Assembly (NCBI GenBank): GCA_938014215.1
Contig: CALLRW010000001.1
Span: forward strand, 199,715-263,714
DNA: 64,000 nt
Direction: 5' to 3'
Origin: an uncultured Alistipes sp.
Lineage (GTDB): Bacteria > Bacteroidota > Bacteroidia > Bacteroidales > Rikenellaceae
Both the position numbers and the translations under genes were made by a program. A model generated the notes under the pieces. That model had not been told where the DNA came from and ran no database searches. It saw only the letters and a program-made list of their open reading frames with translations. Shown one piece after another: positions 34,811 through 42,937 of the stretch (the stretch's first letter is position 1; every line of letters begins with the position of its first letter).

Positions 34811-36967
34811 ATGAAGAGATCCCTTCTCGTATTGCTGTGTGCGGCTTCGGTGCTCGTCTCGTGCCGCTACGAAAACGAAACGGTTCTGCCCGACCTGTCG
34901 CAGCAGGTCGAGGCGCTGCTTGACTCGATGACCGTCGACGAGAAGATCGGGCAGCTGATGAATGCAACCCCCGGCATCGAACGGCTCGGAATCAAACCCT
35001 ACGACTGGTGGAACGAGGGGCTGCACGGCGTCGGCCGCAACGGTCGCGCCACGGTCTTCCCGCAGCCGATCGGTCTGGCGGCATCCTTCGATACGCTCCT
35101 GCTGCGGAAGATCGGCGATGCCATTGCCGAAGAGGCCCGCGCCAAGTTCAATGTGGCCCAGCGGCTGGGCAACTACGGCCGCAATGCCGGCCTGACCTTC
35201 TGGTCGCCCAACATCAACATCTTCCGTGACCCGCGCTGGGGCCGCGGCATGGAGACCTACGGCGAGGATCCCTATCTGACCGGACGGCTCGGGTGTTCGT
35301 TCGTGCGGGGCATGCAGGGCGACGACCCGCGCTATCTGAAGGTGGCGGCCTGTGCCAAACACTTCGCCGCCCATTCGGGCCCCGAGGCGACGCGTCACGG
35401 TGCGGATGTCCACCCCCCGATGAAGGACCTCTTCGAAACCTATCTGCCCGCCTTCGAGATGCTGGTCAAGGAGGCCCGTGTCGAGGCCGTGATGACCGCC
35501 TACAACGCCGTCTACGGCGACTGCTGCTCGGCAAGCCCCTTCCTGCTGCAGGATATTCTGCGCAACCGCTGGCATTTCGAGGGGCACATCGTCTCGGACT
35601 GCGATGCCGTCACCGACATCTACAGCGGTCACCACTGCACGCGTTGCGAAATGGGCGCCGCCGTCATGGCCCTCAAGGCGGGGCTGAACCTCGAGTGCGG
35701 CCGCTCGCTGCGGACGCTGACCGAGGCCTACGCCCTGCATCTGATCGACGAGAAGGATCTCGACAATGCCCTGCGCCCGACGCTGCTGACCCGTTTCAAA
35801 CTCGGCATCATGCACGACGATCCGCAGTGCCCCTACAACAACATCCCCGCAAGCCGCATCGGATCGCCCGAACACCGGCAGCTGGCCAAACGCGCTGCCA
35901 CGGAGAGCATGGTGCTGCTGAAGAACAACGGCATCCTGCCGCTCGACCGCAACATGCACCGGCTGAACCTCTCGGGCAGCGGCGCCACGGATATCTTCTA
36001 TCAGATGGGCAACTACTACGGACTGAGCAGCCGTTACAGCACCTATCTGGAGGGGATCGTCGGCAAGGTGAGCGACGGTACGAGTGTGACGTTCCGGCCG
36101 GGTTTCCTGCTGGCCGATGCGCCGAAGAACGATATCAACTGGGCTGTGGGTGATGCCGCCGAGGCCGATGTGGCCATCGTCTTCATGGGCAACAACGGCA
36201 GCATGGAGGGTGAGGAGGGCGAATCGATCGCCAGTCCGTCGCGCGGCGACCGGCTCGATCTGCGTCTTCCAGAATCGCAGATGAACTATCTGCGGGCCGT
36301 GAAGCAGTCGAAGGGCGGCCGCATTGTGGTGGTGCTGACCGGCGGTGGCCCGATCGATCTGCGCGAGATCTGCGAACTGGCCGATGCCGTCGTGATGACG
36401 TGGTATTCGGGTGAAGCCGGCGGCGAGGCGTTGAGCGATCTGCTTTTCGGCGATGCCAACTTCAGCGGACGGCTGCCGGTGACCTTCCCCGAGTCGGTCG
36501 AGAAGCTGCCTCCGTTTGAGGACTACTCCATGCGCGAGCGTACGTACAAATACATGACCGACAACATCCTCTTCCCGTTCGGCTACGGTTTGAGCTACGG
36601 CAAGGTCATCTACGGCGATGCCGAGGCCCGGGTCAACGGGGATCGGACGGTGACGGTGAGCGTCGACCTGAAGAATCCCAGCGAGTTCGACATCGACGAG
36701 ACGGTGCAGTTCTACCACGCGTCGCCCGAGGCGGGCAACGGGACTCCACGGTCGGAACTGGTGGCCTTCAGCCGGGAGCGGATCGCTGCCGGACAGAGCC
36801 GGCGCGTGTCGGTGCAGATCCCGCTGGAGCGCTTCGAGACGGTGCTTGAGGATGGCAGCCGGACCCTGCTCAAGGGGGTACATACGCTGCATGTCTGCTC
36901 GGCGGCTCCGACCTACCGCAATGCGGCGTTGGAGGTGAGTGACCGTCAGGCAACGGTGGAACTGTAG
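34811..36967 (+). CDS. GH3 family beta-glycosidase (beta-xylosidase/glucosidase branch)
   Basis: The start at 34811 begins a proper lipoprotein signal (MKRSLLVLLCAASVLVSC); the frame extends back to 34775 inside the GH5 gene. The product has 718 residues. The barrel shows WWNEGLHGVGRNG, the NIFRDPRWGRGMETYGEDP segment, KHFAAHSGPE and the nucleophile Asp263 in VSDCDAVTDI. The second domain has VVVLTGGGPIDL, and an Fn3-like domain closes the protein. The WWNEGLHGV and SDCDAV signatures are typical of the GH3 branch containing beta-xylosidases and some beta-glucosidases. That makes xylose side chains, as in xyloglucan, a possible substrate. Together with the other GH3, the locus could trim two linkages. 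Confidence 0.9.
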   Translation: MKRSLLVLLCAASVLVSCRYENETVLPDLSQQVEALLDSMTVDEKIGQLMNATPGIERLGIKPYDWWNEGLHGVGRNGRATVFPQPIGLAASFDTLLLRKIGDAIAEEARAKFNVAQRLGNYGRNAGLTFWSPNINIFRDPRWGRGMETYGEDPYLTGRLGCSFVRGMQGDDPRYLKVAACAKHFAAHSGPEATRHGADVHPPMKDLFETYLPAFEMLVKEARVEAVMTAYNAVYGDCCSASPFLLQDILRNRWHFEGHIVSDCDAVTDIYSGHHCTRCEMGAAVMALKAGLNLECGRSLRTLTEAYALHLIDEKDLDNALRPTLLTRFKLGIMHDDPQCPYNNIPASRIGSPEHRQLAKRAATESMVLLKNNGILPLDRNMHRLNLSGSGATDIFYQMGNYYGLSSRYSTYLEGIVGKVSDGTSVTFRPGFLLADAPKNDINWAVGDAAEADVAIVFMGNNGSMEGEEGESIASPSRGDRLDLRLPESQMNYLRAVKQSKGGRIVVVLTGGGPIDLREICELADAVVMTWYSGEAGGEALSDLLFGDANFSGRLPVTFPESVEKLPPFEDYSMRERTYKYMTDNILFPFGYGLSYGKVIYGDAEARVNGDRTVTVSVDLKNPSEFDIDETVQFYHASPEAGNGTPRSELVAFSRERIAAGQSRRVSVQIPLERFETVLEDGSRTLLKGVHTLHVCSAAPTYRNAALEVSDRQATVEL

Positions 36968-36984
36968 GCCTTTGGACGTTGATT

Positions 36985-37022
36985 AACAGAAGCGTCGGAA
37001 CAACTGTCCCGACGCTTCTGTT
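36985..37022 (+). terminator. Hairpin terminator after the GH3 gene
   Basis: Arms AACAGAAGCGTCGG (36985-36998) and CCGACGCTTCTGTT (37009-37022) pair perfectly around a 10-base loop. Only a weak T-rich tail follows. It could work in both directions. Confidence 0.7.
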
Positions 37023-37240
37023 GTGTGAATAGACTGGTAATCAGATGTTTATGTGGATGGTTGTGGCCTCTGGATGTTCCTCTGGAGGGGCGTCTGCGTA
37101 CTTTCCGATGCAGAAAAGCCTTGTAACTCGTTAATTTTCTGTTAGTTACGGCGTTAACCGATACCACAAAAAGGCACACTGTAAAGAGGCGGCAAAACCT
37201 TGTTTGACGCTTCATTTCAGAGGTCCGATATTCTCGGAAA

Positions 37241-37307
37241 AATGTAAAACTCGGGTTTGGAGTCCGATTTTGGGCGGTTCTTTTCCCTCGCTGGAGCGGG
37301 TCGCCGG
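37241..37307. repeat. Diverged dispersed repeat, copy 1
   Basis: This stretch aligns base for base with 47093-47161 at roughly 70 % identity, including identical blocks ATGTAAA, TTGGAGTCC, ATTTT and CTGGA. Both copies sit in non-coding sequence on the side of a helicase 5' end (a relic here, the intact gene in the other case) that lies at higher coordinates. The rest of the 36968-37522 gap holds this repeat, a long hairpin (37351-37391), and a helicase gene relic. Confidence 0.6.
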
Positions 37308-37350
37308 AGGGGTGTGACTCCATGAGCAAAGGTAGTAATTTTTGCGCGAA

Positions 37351-37391
37351 CTCCAAGCCTTGGCGGAGGTTTTTTTCGCCGGGGCTTGGAG
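37351..37391. repeat. Perfect inverted repeat in non-coding DNA
   Basis: CTCCAAGCC (37351-37359) pairs with GGCTTGGAG (37383-37391), with an inner GGCG/CGCC stem and a T-rich loop. It lies between the dispersed repeat and the helicase relic. It may be a terminator for the minus-strand gene ending at 37523 or part of a mobile remnant. Confidence 0.55.
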
Positions 37392-37424
37392 ATTCGGATG
37401 GGGGCGTTGGCGGTTTTTGCGTGG

Positions 37425-37514
37425 CTATCGGACAATCTGGTAGCGCCCCGCCTTGCGCGGTTTCGAGGCGAGGTACTCCCTGTCGATGATAATCCGGTTT
37501 TCCCGAGGGTCGTA
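37425..37514 (-). pseudogene. Relic of the 5' end of a helicase gene
   Basis: On the minus strand this reads Y-D-P-R-E-N-R-I-I-I-D and then diverges to a stop at 37425. The first 33 bases (37482-37514) match the start of the SF1 helicase gene at 50761-50793 with one mismatch. There is no ATG: the codon before the Tyr is TCA. Because the match begins exactly at the second codon and breaks after the first dozen, it is best read as the edge of a deleted second helicase copy. Confidence 0.65.
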
Positions 37515-37522
37515 TGATCCGT

Positions 37523-38755
37523 TTAGTGATTAAGCAGATAGGAGTTTTTGCGGTCGAACCCCCACTCAAAGAGGTATTCGGCACCGCCGATATTGATGAC
37601 AAAGACGACCCGGTTTCCCTTTACCCATGTGGCGTAGATATATCCGCAGATGGAATCGCCCGGATAAATGGTATATCGTTTCAGGTAGCCCATCTGTTTG
37701 ATGTTTCGTTCATTCTCCTGCGCTTGGGCGAAATCGGCAATTCGTTGCTGGGAGGCCTGATTGGCGATGTAGGCTGCTGTCGGATTATATGTCGTGGTGG
37801 TATAGGTGGTGTAGCCGCCGTAACTGCTGTATCCCGTGGTCGTGGAGGTCGAATAACCGGCTCCGGCCGTAGCCAACCCTTCGCTTAATCCCACCAGGGC
37901 AGCTTCCCAGGCCTGACTTCGCTTGATCTTCTTCATGTAGTTGTCATAGGTCAGAATCGGCAGATCGGTCGTCTGGTTGAGCTCGTCTGCGGAATAAGCC
38001 ACGATGTCGGTCTCCGGTGTAAACTCGATCGGGATGGTCGAGTTGTTGACGATCAGTATGCCGATCCGATGCCATTTCCCGTAATCCCTGACGATGGAGC
38101 TCGTCAGGGAGACGATCAGTCCGTTTTTGAAATAGGTCTCCCAGGGCGTTCCGTCCTGGAAATTCATGACTCGTTCCGCGATGGCGGGTGTCTCCCAAAC
38201 GGGCATGTCGTCGACCATGCGGAATTTGAGGGTGTTGCCTTGCTGGTCAGTGCGCAGATAATAATCGTGAAGCGGCTTCCCTTCACTGTATTCCACGATC
38301 CGGAATGAGCCGTCTTCGTCGCTGGTTTTGTATGGCCCAGACAGTTTCCCATCCAGGTAGCAGGCGTCGATTTTCAGCTTCCCGCTTTCGTCGTATTGCT
38401 GATAAGTGCCGTTGAGTTGTCCGTTCGCATAGTGCTTCTTCTCGAAGATCTTCCCGCTCTTGTAATAGCTGTTGTTCTCGCCGTCGAAGAGGGTCCGGCT
38501 GTCGTCCAGCGAATCGATACGAAGGAAATATCCTTCGCTTCGCAACTCTCCGGTGCGATAGAAATCCTTGTACTCCTTGCGGGCGGTCGAGTCTGCCGGA
38601 TAGAGTGCGATGCGCAGATATTCGGCAAATACGGGATTTGCCGCGCTTTTCCCGGATCGGTTGTAATAGATGGAGTCAATCCGGTCCTGACGCTCTTGTG
38701 CCGAGACGCCTCCGATGATCAGTGAGGCCAGTATACCCAGTAAAATTCGCTTCAT
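37523..38755 (-). CDS. Exported MORN-repeat-like protein
   Basis: The start at 38755 gives a signal peptide (MKRILLGILASLIIGGVSAQ); the ATG at 38788 adds 11 residues. The product has 410 residues. Residues about 60-190 hold MORN/YwqK-type repeats, each with a G-x-L-x-x-x-G-x-Y or similar pattern (RTGELRSEGYF, KSGKIFEKKHYANGQLNG, DGKLSGPYKTS). The middle has a Ser/Thr/Tyr/Gly-rich low-complexity stretch (GYSTSTTTGYSSYGGYTTYT). The C-terminal 60 residues form a beta-rich tail. MORN-type repeats commonly act in protein or membrane contacts, and YwqK-like proteins are widespread in Bacteroidetes without known function. The gene stands alone, convergent with the PUL, and no partner is evident. Confidence 0.7.
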   Translation of the reverse strand: MKRILLGILASLIIGGVSAQERQDRIDSIYYNRSGKSAANPVFAEYLRIALYPADSTARKEYKDFYRTGELRSEGYFLRIDSLDDSRTLFDGENNSYYKSGKIFEKKHYANGQLNGTYQQYDESGKLKIDACYLDGKLSGPYKTSDEDGSFRIVEYSEGKPLHDYYLRTDQQGNTLKFRMVDDMPVWETPAIAERVMNFQDGTPWETYFKNGLIVSLTSSIVRDYGKWHRIGILIVNNSTIPIEFTPETDIVAYSADELNQTTDLPILTYDNYMKKIKRSQAWEAALVGLSEGLATAGAGYSTSTTTGYSSYGGYTTYTTTTYNPTAAYIANQASQQRIADFAQAQENERNIKQMGYLKRYTIYPGDSICGYIYATWVKGNRVVFVINIGGAEYLFEWGFDRKNSYLLNH

Positions 38756-39007
38756 GTTTTGTGTTTGGCGCTGGACGGGTTTCTTCATTTGTGGAGTTTT
38801 TCGGAACCAGCGCGTCTGTGGTGTCTATTCTACCACATAAAAATAAGGAATTAAATTGAGAAATTGATCAATCGGTATCTGTTAAGGGTGAAACTTTTTC
38901 TCCGGATGTAGGCGATTGGCGGGTGCATTGGAGAAGTTTGTCTTATAGACCTTCGTTTGTCCGGGTGCCGGCGGGGATTTCTTGTCGGGGCCTGTGATCC
39001 GACGGTA
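38756..39007. other. Intergenic stretch without recognised gene
   Basis: This is the gap between the MORN-type gene and the peroxidase terminator. It includes an AT-rich block at 38830-38890 that probably carries the MORN-gene promoter on the minus strand. No exact TAnnTTTG element is visible. Confidence 0.4.
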
Positions 39008-39044
39008 AGAAAAAAAAGCCCGGCACGTCGGAACGTGTCGGGCT
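39008..39044 (-). terminator. Terminator of the peroxidase operon
   Basis: Read on the minus strand, arms from 39035-39044 and 39017-39026 (AGCCCGACAC with GTGCCGGGCT) are followed by a run of T residues (plus-strand A-run at 39008-39017). Confidence 0.85.
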
Positions 39045-39063
39045 GAAAATGAGGCGATGGGCC

Positions 39064-40455
39064 TTATTTCGTCTCGGGGAAGTTGTCGTTGGTCAGCAGC
39101 TTGCCCTGGTATTCGCCGGTCAGCGTCTTCAGGAAGGCTACCATCCGGTCGACCTCCTGCTGCGTCAGCTCCTCGCCGACTTCGTAGCGGGCCATCGCTA
39201 CGACGGCATCCTCCAGCGTTGCCTGCGTAGCATCGTGGTAGTAGGGGGCCGTCAGGGCGACGTTGCGCAGTCCGGGCACCTTGAAGCGGTGGCGGTCACG
39301 CTCGTCCTTGGTCTCCTTGTAGCGGCCGTTGTCCTCGATGGTGAGTTCCGTACCGCGGTCAGCGAAGTAGTCGCGCTTGATGCCCATCAGCTCGTACGAC
39401 TGTCCGCCCATGTTCTCACCGACGTGGCACGTGGCGCAGTTGTACTTCTTGAAGAGTTCGTATCCGGCAATCTCGTCGGCGTTCATGGCCGTCTTGTCGC
39501 CCTTGAGGTACTTGTCGAAACGCGAGTTGGGCGTCAGCAGCGTCTTCTCAAACTCCTGGATGGCATTGGTGATGTTGGCCTGGTTGATGCCGTCGGGATA
39601 GACCTCCGTAAACTCCTTGCTGAATGCGGCGTCAGCCTTCAACTTCTCGCAGATTTCGTCGAACGACTTGCAGGCCATCTCCACCGGGTTGACCGGAGGT
39701 CCGGCAGCCTGGTCGGCCAGCGTGGCGGCACGTCCATCCCAGAACTGCACGAAGTTGTAGTAGGCGTTGAAGACCGTCGGGGCATTCACGCCGCCCAGCT
39801 GTCCGCCAACACCCTCGGAGAAGGCCTTGTTGTCGACACCTCCCGTGTTCAGACCGTGGCACGAGGCGCACGAAATGGTGTTGTCGGCCGACAGACGGGT
39901 ATCGTTGTAGAGCTTGTTGCCCAGCATCACCTTGCGGATGTCCACCGGAACCGAGTCCTGAATCGGGCGGATCGTCTCGTTTGCCCACTCCTGGTCGGCC
40001 AGCGGGTTGGGGTAAAAGGCCTCACGCTGCGACTTGGCCCATGCGAGCGCCATCTGCGTCTCCTTGTTCGTGAGCGACGCACCCCAGTGTATCAGGTAGT
40101 ACTTGGCCAGCGGCATCGTTCCGTCGGCAATCACCTTCTCGACCTTCGCCAGGTCCACTTCGTTGATCTTCTCTCCGTTCTTCAGCGCCTCCATCATCGG
40201 AGCCATGTCGAACGAACGGTAGCCCAGCCGCACATCCTCCTGCACCAGCTTGCCCGCTACCGGGAAGTTGGCATAGAAAGGCAGCTTCGGATCGGCCGAG
40301 TGGCAGGAGATACATCCGCTGCTCGCCACGATCTGCTCCATTTGCGCATTGCTTTCGAGGTCAGCCGACGGTGCCTTGTTCACCAGCCGGTAGACGACGC
40401 AAAGCACGATTATCACTACCAGCACGGATAGAATAATCTTTGAGCCTTTTTTCAT
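39064..40455 (-). CDS. Tri-haem cytochrome c peroxidase
   Basis: This is a 463-residue protein with an N-terminal membrane anchor (ILSVLVVIIVLCVVYRLV). Three haem c sites are visible: CISCH at 48-52, CASCH at 196-200 and CATCH at 340-344. The second and third belong to the classical di-haem CcpA/MauG peroxidase core (VNAPTVFNAYYNFVQFWDGR, KVPGLRNVALTAPYYHDA). The first belongs to an extra N-terminal domain like that of tri-haem quinol peroxidases (YhjA type). Such enzymes reduce periplasmic hydrogen peroxide, taking electrons from the quinol pool through the third haem. The upstream genes for ResB- and CcsA-type haem attachment are in the same operon. It ends at a strong terminator. Confidence 0.92.
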   Translation of the reverse strand: MKKGSKIILSVLVVIIVLCVVYRLVNKAPSADLESNAQMEQIVASSGCISCHSADPKLPFYANFPVAGKLVQEDVRLGYRSFDMAPMMEALKNGEKINEVDLAKVEKVIADGTMPLAKYYLIHWGASLTNKETQMALAWAKSQREAFYPNPLADQEWANETIRPIQDSVPVDIRKVMLGNKLYNDTRLSADNTISCASCHGLNTGGVDNKAFSEGVGGQLGGVNAPTVFNAYYNFVQFWDGRAATLADQAAGPPVNPVEMACKSFDEICEKLKADAAFSKEFTEVYPDGINQANITNAIQEFEKTLLTPNSRFDKYLKGDKTAMNADEIAGYELFKKYNCATCHVGENMGGQSYELMGIKRDYFADRGTELTIEDNGRYKETKDERDRHRFKVPGLRNVALTAPYYHDATQATLEDAVVAMARYEVGEELTQQEVDRMVAFLKTLTGEYQGKLLTNDNFPETK

Positions 40456-40488
40456 AACAAATGAATTAAAATTAAACAGTTTATATAA

Positions 40489-41274
40489 CTAAGAACGTGA
40501 ATACATGTGAACACTCTGCCGGGCCGCCGGGAGGTAGTTGACCCCGTACCAGCACATCTGCAGCGCCAGGAACGAGACAATCAGAATCCAGTAGAGCGGC
40601 CGCGAGGCGTTTTTGCGGAACAGACGCAGGTGGACATAGAGCAGGTAGCCCGCCCACGTCGCCGCTGCCCAGGTCTCCTTCGGGTCCCAGCTCCAGTAGT
40701 GGCCCCAAGCTGCCTTGGCCCAGATCGAGCCGGTGAGCATCCCGACGGTCAGAAAGGCCAGTCCGGTGTAGACCAGCTTGTCGGTCGCCTCGAGGTAGTC
40801 GGCCCGACGTTTGATGAGCCCCATGCAGCCCAGGATGAAGGCGCACCCCAGCACCGAGTAGGAGAACATGTAAACTGTGACATGCGGGATGAACCACGGG
40901 CTCTGCAGGGCGGGCATCAGCGTCTGGTCGTGGATTTCGGGTTTCAGGATGTTGATGAGGGCGAAGACCGTCGCCACCACCGTCGAGAAGCTGAGGATCC
41001 AGGGGTAGCGCCAACGCAGGTAGGTCAGCAGTCCGGATACGCTCATGAAGAAGGAGTACCACAGCCGGGTCTCTCCCATCGTGCGCAGCGGCGGACGCTG
41101 CATGTAGAGCCAGAACCCCGCAATGAATGTCGCGAAGACCAGCGTGCCCACACCGGTCAGCAGAATGGCCCAGCGGCGCCGTTCCCTGCTGAACAACGCC
41201 ACCCCTGCGCCGGCTGCCCACAGTACGATGGAGACCAGCGCGAACCATTCGAAATTATCCCACGTGAACATCAT
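40489..41274 (-). CDS. ccsA: Cytochrome c biogenesis protein CcsA/ResC family
   Basis: This is a 261-residue integral membrane protein with about eight hydrophobic helices. The tryptophan-rich haem-handling motif WGHYWSWDPKETWA is intact near residue 195, and conserved histidines flank it (FIPHVTVYMFSY, YVHLRLF). In system II cytochrome c maturation, CcsA/ResC and ResB form the haem lyase that exports haem and attaches it to CxxCH motifs. Here the likely client is the tri-haem peroxidase 33 bp downstream. ResB lies 29 bp upstream, so the three genes form a self-contained haem-peroxidase operon. Confidence 0.93.
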   Translation of the reverse strand: MMFTWDNFEWFALVSIVLWAAGAGVALFSRERRRWAILLTGVGTLVFATFIAGFWLYMQRPPLRTMGETRLWYSFFMSVSGLLTYLRWRYPWILSFSTVVATVFALINILKPEIHDQTLMPALQSPWFIPHVTVYMFSYSVLGCAFILGCMGLIKRRADYLEATDKLVYTGLAFLTVGMLTGSIWAKAAWGHYWSWDPKETWAAATWAGYLLYVHLRLFRKNASRPLYWILIVSFLALQMCWYGVNYLPAARQSVHMYSRS

Positions 41275-41303
41275 ACTCGCACACTTTTACAATACGTCTT
41301 TCG

Positions 41304-42203
41304 TCACCGCGATGTTTCACAAAGTTCCTTATTTTGTCTGTTCGGGCCGGCCAGGAAGAGCAGGCAGCCTCCGCACAGCATCATGACCACGCCCAGCCAC
41401 ATGACGTATTTCAGCGGCTCCCGTACGATCTGCACCACGCAGTAGCGTGGCTGCTCCGACTGCACGTCGTACGAGGTCAGGTAGTAGTCCTCGGCCCAGT
41501 TGGCCGCATAGGGGTGGTTAACCTCCAGCCGGGCCGGCTTCCCGTCGATCGAGATCTCGGCAAAGAAGTGGCGCGGGGTGCCGTTGGCGTAGTGCTCCAC
41601 CGTGAAATCGTTCAGCTGCAACTCCTTCGGCAGGTAGATCTTCGCCCCCTCTTCGCTGACGGCCTCGTTGTTGGGTCGGTCGCGGAAGACCGGGATGCGC
41701 AGCGTCTGCTCCTCGGCGCTTCCAACTACGCCGGCAAAGAGTGCCAGCCACAGTCCGGCATGGTTGAGGACAAAGCGCCAGCGGTTGCGCCCCGGGCGGA
41801 AGCCCCGTCGCAAGGTAATCATTCCCAGATGGGTCAGCAGGGCGAAGAGCCCCACCACGAAGATCCAGGAGGTGGTGAAGTGGTAGCAACCCAGTCGGGC
41901 GAGCAGCCCCGAACGCTCGGCAGCCTCCGCGGCCGAGAGCTGCGGGAAGAGCCCGATGATCAGACTGCCGGCAATGAGCCAGCCCAGCGTCCAGTAGGTG
42001 CATTGCGGCGAGAGCCACATCTGAACGAACCTTGACGAGCGGTTTTCCTTGTAGGCATACACCATTCCTGCAATCCAGAGCAGGGCTATGAGAGCATCCA
42101 GCGGGAAGGCGAAGAAGGCAAACGGGAAATTGCCGAACGCGCATTGAATCACCACCGAAAGCAGCAACAGCAGGATGAACAGATGTTTAGCCTCGAATTT
42201 CAT
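41304..42203 (-). CDS. ResB-like cytochrome c biogenesis protein
   Basis: This is a 299-residue membrane protein with about four N-terminal transmembrane helices, a soluble beta-rich loop (residues about 170-255, LRIPVFRDRPNNEAVSEEGAKI), and a final transmembrane helix (VMWLGVVMMLCGGCLLFLAG). This topology and the loop sequence match the shorter ResB/CcsB forms of Bacteroidetes, partner of CcsA in haem ligation. It is the first gene of the operon and is divergent from a Fur-type regulator gene. A TATATTTG promoter element lies 26-33 bp upstream of its ATG, so the start is well placed. Confidence 0.85.
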   Translation of the reverse strand: MKFEAKHLFILLLLLSVVIQCAFGNFPFAFFAFPLDALIALLWIAGMVYAYKENRSSRFVQMWLSPQCTYWTLGWLIAGSLIIGLFPQLSAAEAAERSGLLARLGCYHFTTSWIFVVGLFALLTHLGMITLRRGFRPGRNRWRFVLNHAGLWLALFAGVVGSAEEQTLRIPVFRDRPNNEAVSEEGAKIYLPKELQLNDFTVEHYANGTPRHFFAEISIDGKPARLEVNHPYAANWAEDYYLTSYDVQSEQPRYCVVQIVREPLKYVMWLGVVMMLCGGCLLFLAGPNRQNKELCETSR

Positions 42204-42228
42204 ATGTCGGTCATCTATCTAATCGGCG

Positions 42229-42236
42229 CAAATATA
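42229..42236 (-). promoter_or_regulatory. -7 promoter element of the ResB/CcsA/peroxidase operon
   Basis: On the minus strand TATATTTG matches TAnnTTTG. No clear -33 TTTG sits 20 bp upstream. The 42237-42446 stretch between this and the Fur-type gene's operator shows nothing else I can name. Confidence 0.5.
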
Positions 42237-42446
42237 AAAAAATATCGTTTACCCGGTTACTCCAAATAGTGCGTTTCGGGGGATAAAAGGGCTGCCGCTT
42301 GGAGGGATTTGTCCGTGCAGGCGGTAACGAACGTTGAGGCAGTTGGCAAACTTCGAAATTGGGAAGATGGTCTGTTGGTGTGCTTAATCCGCAGGGTGGC
42401 CGTAGAGGTGTCAGAGGGGGATCTTACCCTAAATCCGAAAATATAA

Positions 42447-42488
42447 ATGCAAAATATTTGCAATTGCGAATTATTTGCATTATGTTTG
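42447..42488 (+). promoter_or_regulatory. Fur-family gene promoter with overlapping operator
   Basis: TTTG at 42457-42460 and TATGTTTG at 42481-42488 are separated by exactly 20 bp, a perfect Bacteroidetes promoter. Overlapping it are A/T-rich inverted repeats: GCAAA/TTTGC within 42449-42461, and an outer pair ATGCAAA (42447-42453) and TTTGCAT (42474-42480). This looks like a Fur/PerR-type box, so the gene downstream probably represses itself. The start site near 42494 rules out the ATG at 42475. Confidence 0.75.
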
Positions 42489-42498
42489 CACCAGAGAA

Positions 42499-42918
42499 AT
42501 GAACAAAGCGATGAACAACGAAGGACTGCAAAGAATCAAGGAGGCGGGGCTGAAGCTGACCCCGCAGCGCCGCGAGGTCTACAAGGCAATGCAGGAGCTG
42601 CGCCACGCTACGGTGGAGGATATCATCGAACGGGTCCAGTCCCGCAACAAGGAGGTGACCGTTTCGACCATCTATCGGATTTTGGACAGCTTCCGTTCGG
42701 CAAACATTTTGTCGTTCATCTATCACCCCGACACCGGGAAGTGCTACTACGACATCACGGTGGCGGAGCACCATCACCTCTTCGACGGCAAGTCGATCGA
42801 GGACTATGCGGATCCGGAGCTCTCGCAGCTGATCCGCGAATACCTCGAACGCAAGCACTTCCCGACGGAGGAGATCGGTAAAGTACAGGTACAGGTAACA
42901 CTGAAAAAGAATGTCTAA
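42499..42918 (+). CDS. Fur/PerR-family metal- or peroxide-responsive repressor
   Basis: The product has 139 residues from the chosen start at 42499; ATG at 42511 is equally possible, while 42475 lies inside the promoter. The N-terminal winged helix is clear (GLKLTPQRREVYKAMQEL, TVSTIYRILDSFRSANIL). The dimerisation domain has the metal-binding cluster CYYDITVAEHHHLF. The C-terminal CxxC pairs of many Fur/PerR proteins are missing, so the structural zinc site is absent, as in some short Fur forms. The divergent peroxidase operon and the overlapping operator suggest a PerR-like role in peroxide response. This is inference; iron or zinc sensing is possible. The queD-like gene follows after 19 bp. 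Confidence 0.88.
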   Translation: MNKAMNNEGLQRIKEAGLKLTPQRREVYKAMQELRHATVEDIIERVQSRNKEVTVSTIYRILDSFRSANILSFIYHPDTGKCYYDITVAEHHHLFDGKSIEDYADPELSQLIREYLERKHFPTEEIGKVQVQVTLKKNV

Positions 42919-42937
42919 CTTAAAACCGCAATTTGTT

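Noticed and set aside
36946..37602. Minus-strand frames of 72 and 218 codons in the gap after the GH3 gene.
   Set aside because: The sequence is Arg/Pro/Ser-rich with no family features. It covers a terminator, a non-coding repeat and a helicase relic. The DNA is interesting, the protein is not supported.
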